Assembly: GCA_963575645.1 (NCBI GenBank)
Contig: OY754467.1
Span: 51,803,108 to 51,867,107, forward strand
DNA: 64,000 nt
Source: Xanthostigma xanthostigma
Taxonomy: Eukaryota > Arthropoda > Insecta > Raphidioptera > Raphidiidae
Reading direction: 5' to 3'
Shown here: positions 30,791-41,300 of the stretch, one piece after another
Position numbering within the stretch: the first letter of the stretch is position 1
Layout: each line of letters begins with the position of its first letter
The notes under the pieces: model-generated
Database searches by the model: none
Seen by the model: only the letters and a program-made list of their open reading frames with translations
What the model was told of the DNA's origin: nothing
Made by a program: the position numbers and the translations under genes

Positions 30791-30873
30791 TTAAAAATCC
30801 GTAAAATACAACATCCCAAAAATCTTCACGGATCACCCAAAAATCTCCGCGGACCACCAGTTGAGAAACTATG

Positions 30874-31564
30874 TCTTAGAGTATATAACATACATCTACA
30901 ATAAAAACTATACTATAAAAATAAAATGTTAGTAATAAGTTTGTTGAAATGCATTAAAAGTACACTAAAAATTTAGGTACATATAATTATAAATTATACA
31001 TTACGTAATACATAATACACTATGATAGCTCATTAGTCATAACGCACTCTTTTATAATTACCTACCTTATTATTATTAAAGATTTTTTTCTTTAATACAT
31101 TTCAATAAAAGCTTATCTTTAGGAAGTTTTCGTACTAAAAATTACAAATTTTTAACTGAAAAAGAATATTTTAAACCATATTTTCGCTATTAACGTTGCC
31201 AACATTGCAGTTTAACGTAAAATTTACAATTCCTGAGCCGAGTGCAGGAGTATGTTTATGTTTTTGGATGCGCCTGTAGGATTTTACGAGCAAACGGGAG
31301 ACGCACCAGAAATGGGAACTCACGAACGTGTGTTTGTGGTACTGCTTATAGAATTTAATTGCATCCCTCAGCTATATTACTGTAGAAGAATGAACGAATG
31401 ATAGAACGCTCATACGTGATTTTTTTTCTATTAAAAACAATTTATCAACGTAGTTCTGTAAAATAATTAAGCAAAAGAGTGAAATTAAATTAGAGTTCTC
31501 AGCTCGGAGAGTCTAAAATAAATAGCAAATAAACGACAAAGTTTTTTGTTTGGAAAACAAGATT
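30874..31564. other. Unassigned interval
   Basis: AT-rich; slightly GC-richer at 31230-31330. No gene or repeat recognised. Confidence 0.4.
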
Positions 31565-31830
31565 TTATTAATTAATAAAAAAGAACTAAAAAGTTAAAAA
31601 CAATTTTATTTTGATTAGAAATAATCTGTTTTATACTTACTTATCACAGTCTCAATTTTCAAATAAAAGCGTGTTACACCTTCTTTTTTTCTCTCTTGCT
31701 ATTAAAATGTAACACGCTTTTATTTGACAATTAGGACTGTGATAAATACGTACAAAACGGGTTATTTATAATCGAAATAAAATTATTTTTAACTTTTTAG
31801 TTCTTTTTTGTTACCTAATAAAAACTTGTT
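31565..31830. repeat. Foldback repeat, ~125-bp arms
   Basis: Arms share AAAGAACTAAAAAGTTAAAA, ATCACAGTC and CAAATAAAAGCGTGTTACA; the centre is a short T/C-rich stretch (31680-31705). MITE-like, no target duplication seen. Confidence 0.8.
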
Positions 31831-32769
31831 TAAGCCCTGGATAATTACTGGACAGAAAAAGGCCATTTTGTTAAAAAAAATATCTTCGTTTAAAATTTGA
31901 GGTTAATTCCTGAAATATTTTTAGAAAGAGAGAGAGAAAGAGAACAAAGGAGAAAGAGAAGGAGGACACAGCTGTCAACCATGCTAATATAAATACAGTG
32001 TAAAGTAAACATTTATAATATAGATTAAAGTTCGTTACACAAATTCATTTCTACGAATTAGTTGGGTAAAGTAAGTATTAGTAAATAATAATGTTACACA
32101 TTGGCGATTTTTTGTAAGGCTCATATTTTTTTATAACAAAATATCACAGTCGAAATATATACAAAAACATACACTTTTATTTTACTCAAAACAATAATAA
32201 AAACACAACATTTTTTATACAATTTTGATGGTTTATCTTACACTGATTTCTCCAAAAGCACATAACTCTTATAATCATTTATCATCTTTTGAGAGATAGA
32301 CAACCGTACAATTTTTAAAATATTGAGAGATAGACAACCGTACAATTTTTAAAATATTTAAATAAACCTAGCAATTATACTTTTCTAAATAAGCTTTAAA
32401 GTAAATTACTCAAACGTGTATAAAACGCATCCTATTCAATTATTTCTCAATGAAAGTGAACCGTTTTTTTTATAACTAGTTCAATTCAAACATTTTTGTC
32501 CGTTTCTTTTCGAAAGCTACAGAGTAAATGTCTTTTGTATAAAATATGAATTTGGAGAGTGAAAAATGTTATGTAATAAAGTAGATGTTCAGAAAAGCCC
32601 CGTTGCGTCAGATGTATGATGTAGAACAGTCATATGTTCATTTTACTTGAAGCATAAAATAAGCAAGGACTGTACTAGGCAGTATTCTATACAAGTTACT
32701 GGAAAAGAGGATTGGAATTCATCAAAATGGGACTAGATTAATAATATTTTTAAATGACCCGCGTGTTTA
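31831..32769. other. Interval with a 35-bp tandem duplication
   Basis: GAGAGATAGACAACCGTACA plus ATTTTTAAAATATT occurs twice in tandem at ~32290-32360. A purine-rich AGAGAGAGAGAAAGAG run lies near 31925. Otherwise nothing recognised. Confidence 0.5.
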
Positions 32770-32853
32770 TTTCTATAAACTGATCGCAAACAAAATAAAT
32801 TTTGCAAAATTATATCTATCGCACCCGGTTGAAACCGGGAAGGACCGCTAGGA
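32770..32853 (-). mobile_element. Short non-LTR end fragment
   Basis: ATTATATCTATCGCACCCGG...GGACCGCTAG matches the right end of 24433-24852, including TTTTGCA before it. 5'-truncated. Confidence 0.55.
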
Positions 32854-32990
32854 AAAACATAAGACTGTGTCGCAATCTTCAGTGATCACATATTGCGAAA
32901 ATTTAACCAGTAAACGGAAAAACCACAACTCACTCTAAAAGTCAAACTATTTAACAAAAAATGTCAATAAACAACGCAATATAAATCGTA

Positions 32991-33189
32991 GGGGAGAACG
33001 GGGCCAATTGTAACACCGGTCAATTGTAACAGTGACTATTTTAGTGATATCTACCAACAAATAGAGAAAATGATTCTACTGCATTGATGTACATTAAGAC
33101 ACCAGCGACTGAACTCATTTTGTTGGTAGATGTCGCTAAAATAGTCACTGTTACAATTGACCCGTATTACAATTGACCCCGTCCTCCCC
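32991..33189. mobile_element. 199-bp TA-flanked MITE
   Basis: Perfect-looking ends GGGGAGAACGGGGCCAATTG and its reverse (with small indels) and inner CAATTGTAACAGTGACTATT arms; TA stands directly outside each end. Arms ~80 bp, short unique centre. Tc1/mariner-type by target only. Confidence 0.85.
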
Positions 33190-33794
33190 TAGGCTTCAAT
33201 ATTGTTCAACGTATCACATTAACTTCGGTCTATTTTGCGCAAACTTTTCATGAAAATCTTACAGTCCATCTTAATTCTTTCTTTAGACGTTTTTTTCATT
33301 ACACCTACGATGCATTCTATTCTACGAAAATCGGCTTTCTTACGGGATTAAGATTTATCCGAGACAAGTTTTTGTATTTGGAAGTATACCCTGTACAGAA
33401 TAATGTTCACTGCACATGATAGCGGACTACACAGACGCGATGTCAGGGCAAAGGAATCTGGATTCCATTATTACATACACTGGCTTCCTTCTGTGCCGCT
33501 GAACCAACTCATTTTTATTTCCAATTTTCCGAGTCCTTGGAAATAAGTGGCTCTCAGCACGACTCAACAACCACCGGTAGCTTATGTCATAGTCCAGTGA
33601 CGTGCCTGAAATTAATACATTCGCTCCCAGGTGAAAATATAAAAAAATTACTAATTTTTTCTATGATTAATAACAACCGGAAAATGGATGGCAAATGATG
33701 AAATTTCCACCTTGTTTCCGTCGTGTTTCATTCTTTTATTCATACTCATCAAGGGTAACTGATATTCCAGATTCGATTCCGTCTTCATTTTTAA
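33190..33794. other. Unassigned interval
   Basis: No gene, RNA or repeat recognised. Confidence 0.4.
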
Positions 33795-34635
33795 CTTCCC
33801 GCTTTAAAAAAAAAAAGATCTCGACGTTTTGAGGTCCTAGGAAGCTATTGAAACTATTTTGGCGATGATGTCCGTAGGGCTGTATGTATGTGTGTGTATG
33901 TGTGTATGTATGTATGTAAACCTTTTATATCTTTTGAACGGAGTGTCCGACTGAAACGCGGTTTGCGGCATCTGACGTGATCTTGGTGAACTTAGACTTC
34001 CTGAAAATTTGAAACGATTCGGCCCAAAAAATTTTGAGAAATCTTAAAAAACCCAGTTTCAAAAATTTTTAAAAATTTGTTTTTGTAAAAAATTTTCTAA
34101 ACTACTAAACCGATTAATTCCAAAAACTAATCAGCTTTTCTCCTTAACAAACTGCGTCGATTTCCGCAAACCGCATCAAAATCGGTTCATTTGTTCACGA
34201 GATACCGTGAACGAAAAAATCGTAAAAAAGTGTTTTTTTAAAATGACTCTTAAAATTGTTATCAGATTGATTTTTCTGTAATAAATTACTTTCTTAGGCT
34301 AAAAAAACTGCGTCGATCGCCGCAAACCATATCAAAATTGGTTCATTTGTTCGTGAGATAACGTGAACGAAAAATTAGGAAAAAAGTAATTTTTTAAAAT
34401 TACTCGTAAAATTCTTATCAAATCGATTTTTTTGTAATAATTTACTTTCTTAGGTTAAAAAAACTGCGTCGATTGCAGCAAACCGCATCAAAATCGGCTC
34501 ATTTGTTCATGAGATATCGTGAACGAAAATTTCGTAACAAAGTGTTTTTTTTTTTGAGATCGAAGAGCTAAAAAATAAACTTCTTGCTATATTTTATATA
34601 TTTTTGAGCGTTTTGAACTCGAAAATAGCGGGAAG
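33795..34635. mobile_element. 841-bp element with CTTCCCGCT ends
   Basis: CTTCCCGCT and AGCGGGAAG are perfect 9-bp inverted ends, flanked by TTAA (left) and TTAC (right). Inside: a GTATGTATGTGTGTGTATG microsatellite (~33880-33920) and the 156-bp tandem repeat. No coding. Could be TTAA-targeting; the flank mismatch leaves this open. Confidence 0.6.
34151..34555 (+). repeat. 156-bp tandem repeat, 2.6 units
   Basis: Units begin ACTGCGTCGAT at 34151, 34307 and 34463. Conserved blocks: CAAACCGCATCAAAATCGG, TTCATTTGTTC.TGAGATA, CGTGAACGAAAA and TAATTTACTTTCTTAGG. Confidence 0.85.
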
Positions 34636-34757
34636 TTACAGGGATGGCCTGCAGGGTCAAACTTCTTTTCAAATTTTTTTCATTGTAAAACGTTTTCAGT
34701 CAGTAAAGATTGACTCTATTCAATAAATAGAGTAACTGTGATCCATTGAAGTTAATG

Positions 34758-34967
34758 ATGAGTATTTGGAAAGAATTCCGTGGCATAAGGATCGAAAATG
34801 AAGCAATACTGAGACTTTTTTAAACTTGCATTTAATACTAACGTCTCGATACTCTGAAGATGATACAAAACGTATCGAAACGTTAGTATTAAATGCAAGT
34901 TTAAAACAGTCTCAGTATTGCTTCATTTTCGATCCTTATGTCACGGAATTCTTTCCAAATACTCATC
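34758..34967. mobile_element. Head-to-head PLE family 4 tails
   Basis: Left arm 34758-34840 (minus) and right arm 34880-34967 (plus) share CGTTAGTATTAAATGCAAGT, CAGTATTGCTTCATTTTCGA and GGAATTCTTTCCAAATACTC. The tail motif at 34854-34881 (CTGAAGA, T, GATAC, AAAAC, GTATC, GAAAC) belongs to the right copy; the left copy begins just after its GAAA. Tails point outward and the junction is only a few bases. Confidence 0.7.
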
Positions 34968-35454
34968 GTTTTCAGTCAGCTTGCAGTTTAACCACTTTTT
35001 GACATCCCTCCCCCTACGTAATAAAAAATAAGACTTGGATGAACCTCCTCTTACGTAAGATCAGTATCTACCAACTTGACTACACTCATTGAACTCAATA
35101 TTTTGACTTGCTGGCTTGTCACCTAGACCCCTGCATTTTGGATAATTTCTGTAACACCTGAAGACGAGTTGCACTGTCAACTACTAGGATCTAAGACACA
35201 ACATTCAATATTATAAGAAAGGATGTCGTCTCATGTCGACATTGCGCTTATCCAAGACTCGATAGCTTCGAGCCGTATTTTGCCGTTGCCATGTACAACT
35301 CTCCTTTCTTTTTCATAGTGTTCCGACAACTTCGATGTTGAATTGTAATTTGTATTGACTGTGTTGATATCAACAAGTGATTTAGAGTGGTTTTCCCTAA
35401 ACGTCGTAATTGCAACGAAAGTATATTGCCTTATTTTGCTACAAATCTATACTT
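34968..35454. other. Unassigned interval
   Basis: No gene or repeat recognised. Confidence 0.4.
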
Positions 35455-35590
35455 CAATAAATAAAATTATCAACCAATTTTTCAGACAAATATATTAACA
35501 GAAAAATATAAATAATACAATAACGTTTCGATCCGGATTTGGATCTTCTTCAGACTGATCTAAAAATATAAAAAGTAATTAATAATTAGT
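35455..35590 (-). mobile_element. PLE family 2 tail
   Basis: Minus-strand copy of the 5262-5400 tail: CTGAAGA, A, GATCC, loop AAATCC, GGATC, GAAAC at 35525-35553, then TTAATATATTTGTCTGAAAA. The stem pairs perfectly. Confidence 0.65.
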
Positions 35591-35651
35591 TTCTATTTAT
35601 TTAAGAAACCATCTTCATATTTATCTGGAATTAATAAGAAAAAATTCGCAG

Positions 35652-35818
35652 GTTTGTGGACAATAATTATATTTATAATTGTACGACGTTTCGTTTCATA
35701 ATTATTGTTTTAAATAATTTTCAATTTGTACTTGAAAAAGTCTAAATTTATAGACGAAACGTCGTACAATTATAAATATAACTATTGTCCACAAACCTGC
35801 GAATTTTTTCTTATTAAC
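35652..35818. mobile_element. Head-to-head PLE family 5 tails
   Basis: Two near-identical ~50-bp arms (GAAACGTCGTACAATTATAA, ATTGTCCACAAACCTGCGAA) point outward from a ~60-bp centre. The right copy has a decayed core at 35732-35760 (TTGAAAA, A, GTCTA, AATTTA, TAGAC, GAAAC) with a perfect stem. The left copy starts at GAAAC, without the stem. Confidence 0.65.
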
Positions 35819-35820
35819 TA

Positions 35821-36368
35821 CTAGCGGCCCTGTACGTGCTTCGCTACGTATAAAGTGAAATAATAAAACAATTTAATTGGAACATCTATCTATCTATCTA
35901 TCTATTTTATTAATTGCTAGCTATTTTAAAATATACATGGGCGTATATGTGTGTATGTCGAAAAAAAATAGCGTCTAGTATTCGTGGATAACTGGTCTTT
36001 AAAACACTTGCTCTATTTCTAGCACTCCGGCTGCGCCGTCGTGCCGAGCAGTTTTAAACGATATTCAGTTTTTTTACATCCTCGATCTAGATATATGGCT
36101 GTTAAGTTCGTTGCGCCATCTATTGAATATTCACTCAATCCAGTCAACAGGTTCGCCATCTTATATGGTTGTATTATGACTGTCAAGGAATAGACAAATA
36201 ATTTGCAATAAAATAATATTGCGACTATAAATTGAAATGTAAGCTATCCTATCTTTCAAGTTGGGTCGAATTGCACACGGTGTGCAAATCAAATTTAAAA
36301 TCGGTTCAGTAGTTTAGGAGTTCATCGCGGACAAACATGTGACACGTAATTTTTATATATTAAGATTA
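35821..36368 (+). mobile_element. Non-LTR 3' end, second family
   Basis: CTAGCGGCCCTGTACGTGCT at the left and, at the right, AAAATCGGTTCAGTAGTTTA, GCGGACAAACATGTGACACG and TTTTTATATATTAAGAT: the layout of insect non-LTR tails. Contains a CTAT microsatellite (35886-35907). No RT coding. Confidence 0.6.
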
Positions 36369-36378
36369 TCGATGGACA

Positions 36379-36600
36379 CGATATCTAATATATATTTATC
36401 TGGAATTATTGAGGGAAACCATGGAAAACCGCAACAAGATGGTCGGTACAGGAATTACCGTTCCTCAGCGAGAGGCAGTAGGAAAAAGTCCTAGTAACAT
36501 CTGCCCCCGCCGGGATTCGAACCCGGTACCTCCCGAATGCGAGTCTAGTGCTCTCACCGCTACGCCACCCCGCTCATTCCCAGTAATATTTATATGTGAT
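36379..36600 (-). mobile_element. tRNA-derived SINE
   Basis: The minus strand opens with a tRNA-like head (36502-36575): A box TGGCGTAGCGG, B box GGTTCGAATCC, and a CGGGCGGGGGCA-like end. A non-tRNA body follows (CTGCCTCTCGCTGAGGAACG, ACCATCTTGTTGCGGTTTTC) and an AT-rich tail. The acceptor stem is poor and the body continues past the tRNA end, so it is a SINE, not a tRNA gene. Confidence 0.75.
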
Positions 36601-37071
36601 GGGATCCAGGTTAGTACTACATTAGAGATGAATTTATTCCAGCTCTAGTCATAACATTATAAGTAACTAAATTCTATTTCGGTAGCTAGTACTTTTGTTG
36701 TTCAGCATACACACAATTACAATTCGACATCAAATTGACAACAATAACACACGTGCAGAGTATTCTCAGTTCCTCATACAAGCACTGGATCATTGAAAAT
36801 GGCCGCAGGGCACACCTATACAAGTCTCTGATTAAAATTAAATTGAAATACAACTACACAAGCTCTTACAAAGACGTTTACAGTACCGTAAAGGAATAGA
36901 CTTGAAATAAAACAAAAGATATGTGACGAAAGCAATTCTTTTGTTTTTAAGCTAAACAAAACAACTGAATATCGTGTACCGTATACAATGAATGTGCAGC
37001 CGTTCGCGTTGATGTGAAAATAAAATATCAGGATATATTATATTACTAACCATGATTACTATAACTTACTA
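36601..37071. other. Unassigned interval
   Basis: No gene or repeat recognised. Confidence 0.4.
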
Positions 37072-38016
37072 ATGGCCATATTCATCAAACACTATGTTAA
37101 AGATAGAATTTATTAATCTTCGAACAAATTTATTCGTTAGATTAAAATTTATTTCCAATTCACCAAGCATATTATCACGTAAAATAGTTAGTTGATGAAT
37201 AAAACAACTAATTTCATAAAATAATAATGTTTTATCCTAACCGAATTGCACACAAAACTTCCACCAACATTAAGAGTATTCGTTCCAGCAAACACTCCCT
37301 GCACCCTTCATCTCAAATCTTTTCCCCTCGCCTAAAAACGGTTCGCGCTCTCCCGACGCTATTTTTAAAGCTAGAGGGTTCTAGTAAACGCCAAATGAAA
37401 GATAAAGAATCAGACTACAGATCCTTCAGGCGAATTTTTTGAAAAAAAATCCTGAAAAAACTTACAACCTTTTGAAAAAAATAATAAGTTACGTAATATT
37501 TCACACGTAGGCGAAACTGTTTTTCAAAAAATTCGCCTGAAGGATCTGTAGTCTGATTCTTTGTCTTTCATTTGGCGTTTACCAGAACCCTCTAGCTTTA
37601 AAAATAGCGTCGAGAGAGCGCGAACCGTTTTTAGGCGAGGGGAAAAGATTTGAGATGAAGGGTGCAGGGGGTGTTTGCAGGGACGAATACTCTTAATGCT
37701 TTACAACTATACACTTCACGAAAGGTTAATAAACATAATTCACAAGAACAAACTGTAGATATAATACTCCACGCTTATAGGTTAGGTATTATGATCTATG
37801 TGGCGGTCATTATTATTTTATCAGCGAACAAAAATTAATACCTTAGCAGTAAGATAGAAATAAAGCACATACCGCTAGTTTAGCGGTATGTGCAATAGAA
37901 TAGATTTATACCTGTAGTAAACATAATTAAGCTTGTTGAATTTAAATATCGTTATTTATTCGGAGGAAAAGAACAAATGAACCGAATAAATAACTACTTA
38001 AGTTCGGTGAATATAA
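37072..38016. mobile_element. TIR element N, copy 2 (with insert)
   Basis: Reverse-oriented relative of 28955-29543, ends ATGGCCATATTCATC and GTTCGGTGAATAT. It is interrupted at 37274-37692 by a MITE. It also has a perfect 13-bp-arm hairpin, GCACATACCGCTA GTT and its complement (37866-37894), which copy 1 lacks. Confidence 0.75.
37274..37692. mobile_element. 419-bp TTAA-flanked MITE with 172-bp arms
   Basis: Arms 37274-37445 and 37521-37692 begin GAGTATTCGT and are nearly identical (CCTCGCCTAAAAACGGTTCG, AGAATCAGACTACAGATCC). TTAA at 37270-37273 and 37693-37696 is the target duplication; the undisturbed site in element N copy 1 has a single TTAA at the matching place. The 71-codon frame at 37227 is arm sequence. 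Confidence 0.9.
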
Positions 38017-39059
38017 AAAGATATGCGCACGCGCAGGTTGTACTCTACTGTTTTGTCTCTGGGTGACGTCAGCATCCAGAGACAAAAGACGACCGTTGGA
38101 ATATACAATCCATACAATTTATTAAGCCGCAGAAGCTAGAAACTTAAAATTTGTGCAATAGGTTTCTTTCATCTTGTTTTTATAAATTCCCTTCTCACTC
38201 CCTGATTTACGAAAAAAAAGTCCGGAAACGTAGTTGCTTATTTTTAATGAAGAGTTCATGCTTTGAATTCTTGAGATATGAACGTTTGTCAAAAAAATCC
38301 CACAGCTTTTTTTGACCACCTTAGGGTTGGATTTCGAAAAATCCCTTTTCATTGAGAGCCCAGGTCATAGACCTAGGCTCTCAATGAGTAAAAATCCACT
38401 GATAAATTCTGATTTAATCACAGCTGCAATATGCAATCTTAGTTTTGGAAAGGTTTAATTTAAATCTGATTGAACTTTCGTATTTAACCCTGTCTGTAAA
38501 TATTTCATATGTTAACTAATCAAAGGCGCGCATTGGTGCAAGTGGCTTAATAGCTTTTGAATTATTCTGATTGAAATTTCACATTCAATACAAATACATA
38601 TTGCTTTCCGACAATACTGGATAACTTCCTATTCCGCAGTACAACTAGAAGATCAATGGCAATGGCTCCGGGACATACCTCTACTAGTCTTTTTTTTTGT
38701 GAGCACTGTTTCCGAGTTTAATGAGGTTGAAATAAAGTCACTTTCTGTATTCCCATATTCTCTTTCTCCGTCATCCACGTACAATTCCAATACCTAATCT
38801 ATTTCCGATCTCTCTCTTACTCTCTCCGGACAAAATATGGACGTGCACCTGTTTGAAAATAACGATCGAATTGAGGTTATAACTTGCTATACGAACAAAA
38901 AAATCTGTTCTTGATTTAAATTATTACCGCTGTTCAAGTTCAGCTATTGCAAATTAATGAACTCTAAAATTAGTGAATGATAAATGTAACATTTTCGCTC
39001 TGTAAATAAATGAAGATGTTTTTTATCATATTTTACACGGATTTTATGTGAATATAACA
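38017..39059. other. Interval with two short hairpins
   Basis: TTTTGTCTCTGG / CCAGAGACAAAA at 38051-38087 and ATTGAGAGCCCAGGTC / GACCTAGGCTCTCAAT at ~38351-38386. A 76-codon minus-strand frame ends at the second hairpin; no domain. Nothing else seen. Confidence 0.5.
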
Positions 39060-39490
39060 CGGAGCAAAACGTGTCCGTTGTCTGACTCTGAGCAGATTGA
39101 CGCCTTGTTGGTTTGTGGGCGTTTGTTCATGTCACCCACGTGACAAGATACTGTTTCCTGATTGGTTCTTGCTCAGAGCAAGCAGAAGATCTAGCAAGAA
39201 AAGTGGCCCCTGTTCTAATTTTAAAATCTATATTGTGAGCTAGCAGGCGAGCCCGCAGTGACGTCATTTCCAGCCTCGGCCCCAGCCAGCCGGCCAGCAG
39301 ACGTCCATGCAGTGTTTTGAAAAGTGCGTAAAACATGACAAAACTATCAAATCATCAAACCCGGTTATGATCACGTTTTCTGTTCGCCATTACTGTTCCC
39401 GACTTTGTGACCGACGCCGACGTCTAAAATGTTCATTGAAGCGACGCAGTGAAGTTTGGCAGGTATTACATTTCACTCAACGGCAAGTAT
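39060..39490. other. GC- and CpG-richer island, possible 5' end
   Basis: Stands out from its AT-rich surroundings: CGTGACAAGATACTG, GTGACGTCATTTCC (CRE-like TGACGTCA), CCAGCCAGCCGGCCAGCAGAC and GACCGACGCCGACGTC. A 61-codon plus frame (39307) has no recognised domain and is followed by splice-donor-like GAGGTAGGTAC near 39492. It might be the first exon of a gene lying outside, or a GC-rich element. Confidence 0.3.
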
Positions 39491-39834
39491 GAGGTAGGTA
39501 CAAGTATATAAGCACAAGTTGCATTATAATATGTACAGTATCGCGACAAGGCTGATCTGTGGAGCTTGTTATATCCGAACAAGCCACCTTCGGTGTTGGC
39601 AATGCGAAGGCTGATTTCCCCCGGGGGTGCCCGATGTTGCAACGCTCCAAGTTAGTTCGTCATAACGCCGTAGAAAAACACGCCGACAGAAGAAATGTCT
39701 TCTGATGATAGTATTATAATACATTTTTTTGTCGAAAACGGTTGTTTATGTCAGAAATGTTAGAGAGTCAGGAAACATTTCGTTCCAAGAATATATCCAG
39801 CTGTGTTTTTAAATAATTTTAGTCCAATGATATG
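39491..39834. other. Unassigned interval
   Basis: Inverted trace GGCTGATCTGTGGAGC...; CCGGGGGTGCCC near 39623. No element delimited. Confidence 0.35.
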
Positions 39835-40546
39835 TAGACGGAGAGCTGGCTACGGAGAAAATAGGTGACTCGGTGCAGAGCTGAAAATTTGCAGAATAAT
39901 AGGAGATAGTACAAGTAAGTAGGGAAAAAATTGCCAGAAGGCTAGGCGGAAGATAAAGAGTCGCCAGAAGGCGCTAATGTTGCGAAAAATCAGTGCACTT
40001 CTGGCAATTTCTATACTTATTCTGTAATTCAAAACTAGATTATATATTATATATATTATACATTATATAGTTATAAGGGCATACTGAAAATTCAAACATG
40101 ATATAATAATTACATTCGACAAATATTCAAAATTATTAATGACATTTTGATAAAAATAAAATTAATCGTCATATATTTTCATTAATAAAATTACGTTGTC
40201 ATAACAACGTAATTTTATTAATTTATTTAATTTTATTTCTATCAAAATGTCATTAATTATTTTGAATATTTGTCGAATGTAATTATTATATCATGTTTGA
40301 ATTTTCAGTATTCCCTTATAATGTATAGTATATATAATATATAATCTAGTTTTGAATTACAGAATAAGTATAGAAATTGCCAGAAGTGCACTGATTTTCG
40401 CAACATTAGCGCCTTCTGGCGGCTCTTTATCTTCCGCCTAGCCTTCTGGCAATTTTTTCCTTACTTACTTGTACTATCTCCTATTATTCTGCAAATTTTC
40501 AGCTCTGCACCGAGTCACCCATTTTCTCCGTAGCCAGCTCTTAGCC
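39835..40546. mobile_element. Foldback element F, copy 2
   Basis: A ~710-bp near-perfect palindrome. Arms of ~230 bp match copy 1 (7683) along GAGCTGGCTACGGAG, AAAATTTGCAGAATAATAGG, AGAAGGCTAGGCGGAAGATA and CTTCTGGCAATTTCTATAC. Here both arms are complete; the centre is replaced by a second palindromic insert (40071-40321). Confidence 0.85.
40071..40321. mobile_element. Palindromic MITE nested in element F
   Basis: TTATAAGGG...CCCTTATAA ends, with arms containing ACTGAAAATTCAAACATGA and ATTACATTCGACAAATATTC; centre AACGTTGTT-like. Element F copy 1 has only AT-rich sequence at this place, so this is a later insertion. Confidence 0.8.
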
Positions 40547-40619
40547 AATGGTGATTCATCATTACATCATAAAAAAACATCCGACGAAAAGAGTTCAGTA
40601 TTTTTAAACTTACATCTTT

Positions 40620-40958
40620 ACTAATATATAAAGCTGAAGAGTTTGTTTGTTTGTTTGTTTGGTTGAACGCGCTAATCTCAGGAACTGCTGGTTCGAATAG
40701 AATTTTTTTTGTTGAATAGCCCATTTATCGAGGAAGGCTATAGTCTATATAATATCACGTTACGACCATTAGGAGCGGAGCATCAATGACAAATATTGCA
40801 AAATATAACTCAAAAATTGTCCGTCCGACAAAAACTTTTGAACGGTAACTCCGATTATCATGAAATTTAGACACAACATTCATCTCGGTAAACTAAGATG
40901 AATGTGCGTCCCTCCCTAGTTCTTTTGCACCCGGGTGAAACCGGGCGGGACCGCTATT
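40620..40958 (-). mobile_element. Non-LTR 3'-end repeat, copy on minus strand
   Basis: Reverse of the 14878/18733 family: starts (minus) CGGTCCCGCCCGGTTTCACC, ends GAGTTTGTTTG complement with AGCTTTATATATTAGTAAAG. Nearly full length relative to the other copies. Confidence 0.7.
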
Positions 40959-41300
40959 ATCTATATACGTAAAAATGAGAAATGGTTTCCGGGTTGGTAT
41001 CTCCCAGTAAACAAAACTGATTTGAAAATTGCTTTTATTTTTTGGTTGTGAATATTCTGCAGTGACATGATTTCCTTCTGGCATTGCTTTTCTTTAGTTT
41101 ATTTTTTATGAGATATGATATTTGTTCAGGCATACGTATCTGAAACTCATGCTGCTTTGCAGATGCAATACTAACATAAATATATTTTAAAGTTCTCTGT
41201 AATGATTTTAAAAGTACTACAAAATTTCTACTTCATTTAAAAATATATAGGTATCTAAGTTAATTTTTATTTGGATGCGACTCAAAATATTTATGTCGAA
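40959..41300. other. Unassigned interval
   Basis: No gene or repeat recognised. Confidence 0.4.

Larger units (their letters stand above)
28805..30873. mobile_element. Possible hAT element broken up by nested insertions
   Basis: CAGTGGTTCTCAACTG at 28805 is a typical hAT (Charlie/SPIN-like) end. CCACCAGTTGAGAAACTATG ending at 30873 is the matching right end, preceded by CTCCGCGGACC. Between them lie a 590-bp TIR element, a Tigger remnant and a PLE pair. The 8-bp flanks GACCAGGT and TCTTAGAG do not match, so these may be ends of two different insertions. Confidence 0.4.

Noticed and set aside
34151-34555. CRISPR array
   Set aside because: Three 156-bp units without spacers, inside a TIR element in eukaryotic DNA; a plain tandem repeat.
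36502-36575. tRNA gene on the minus strand
   Set aside because: A and B boxes are good, but acceptor and anticodon stems pair poorly and a SINE body follows; annotated as SINE head.
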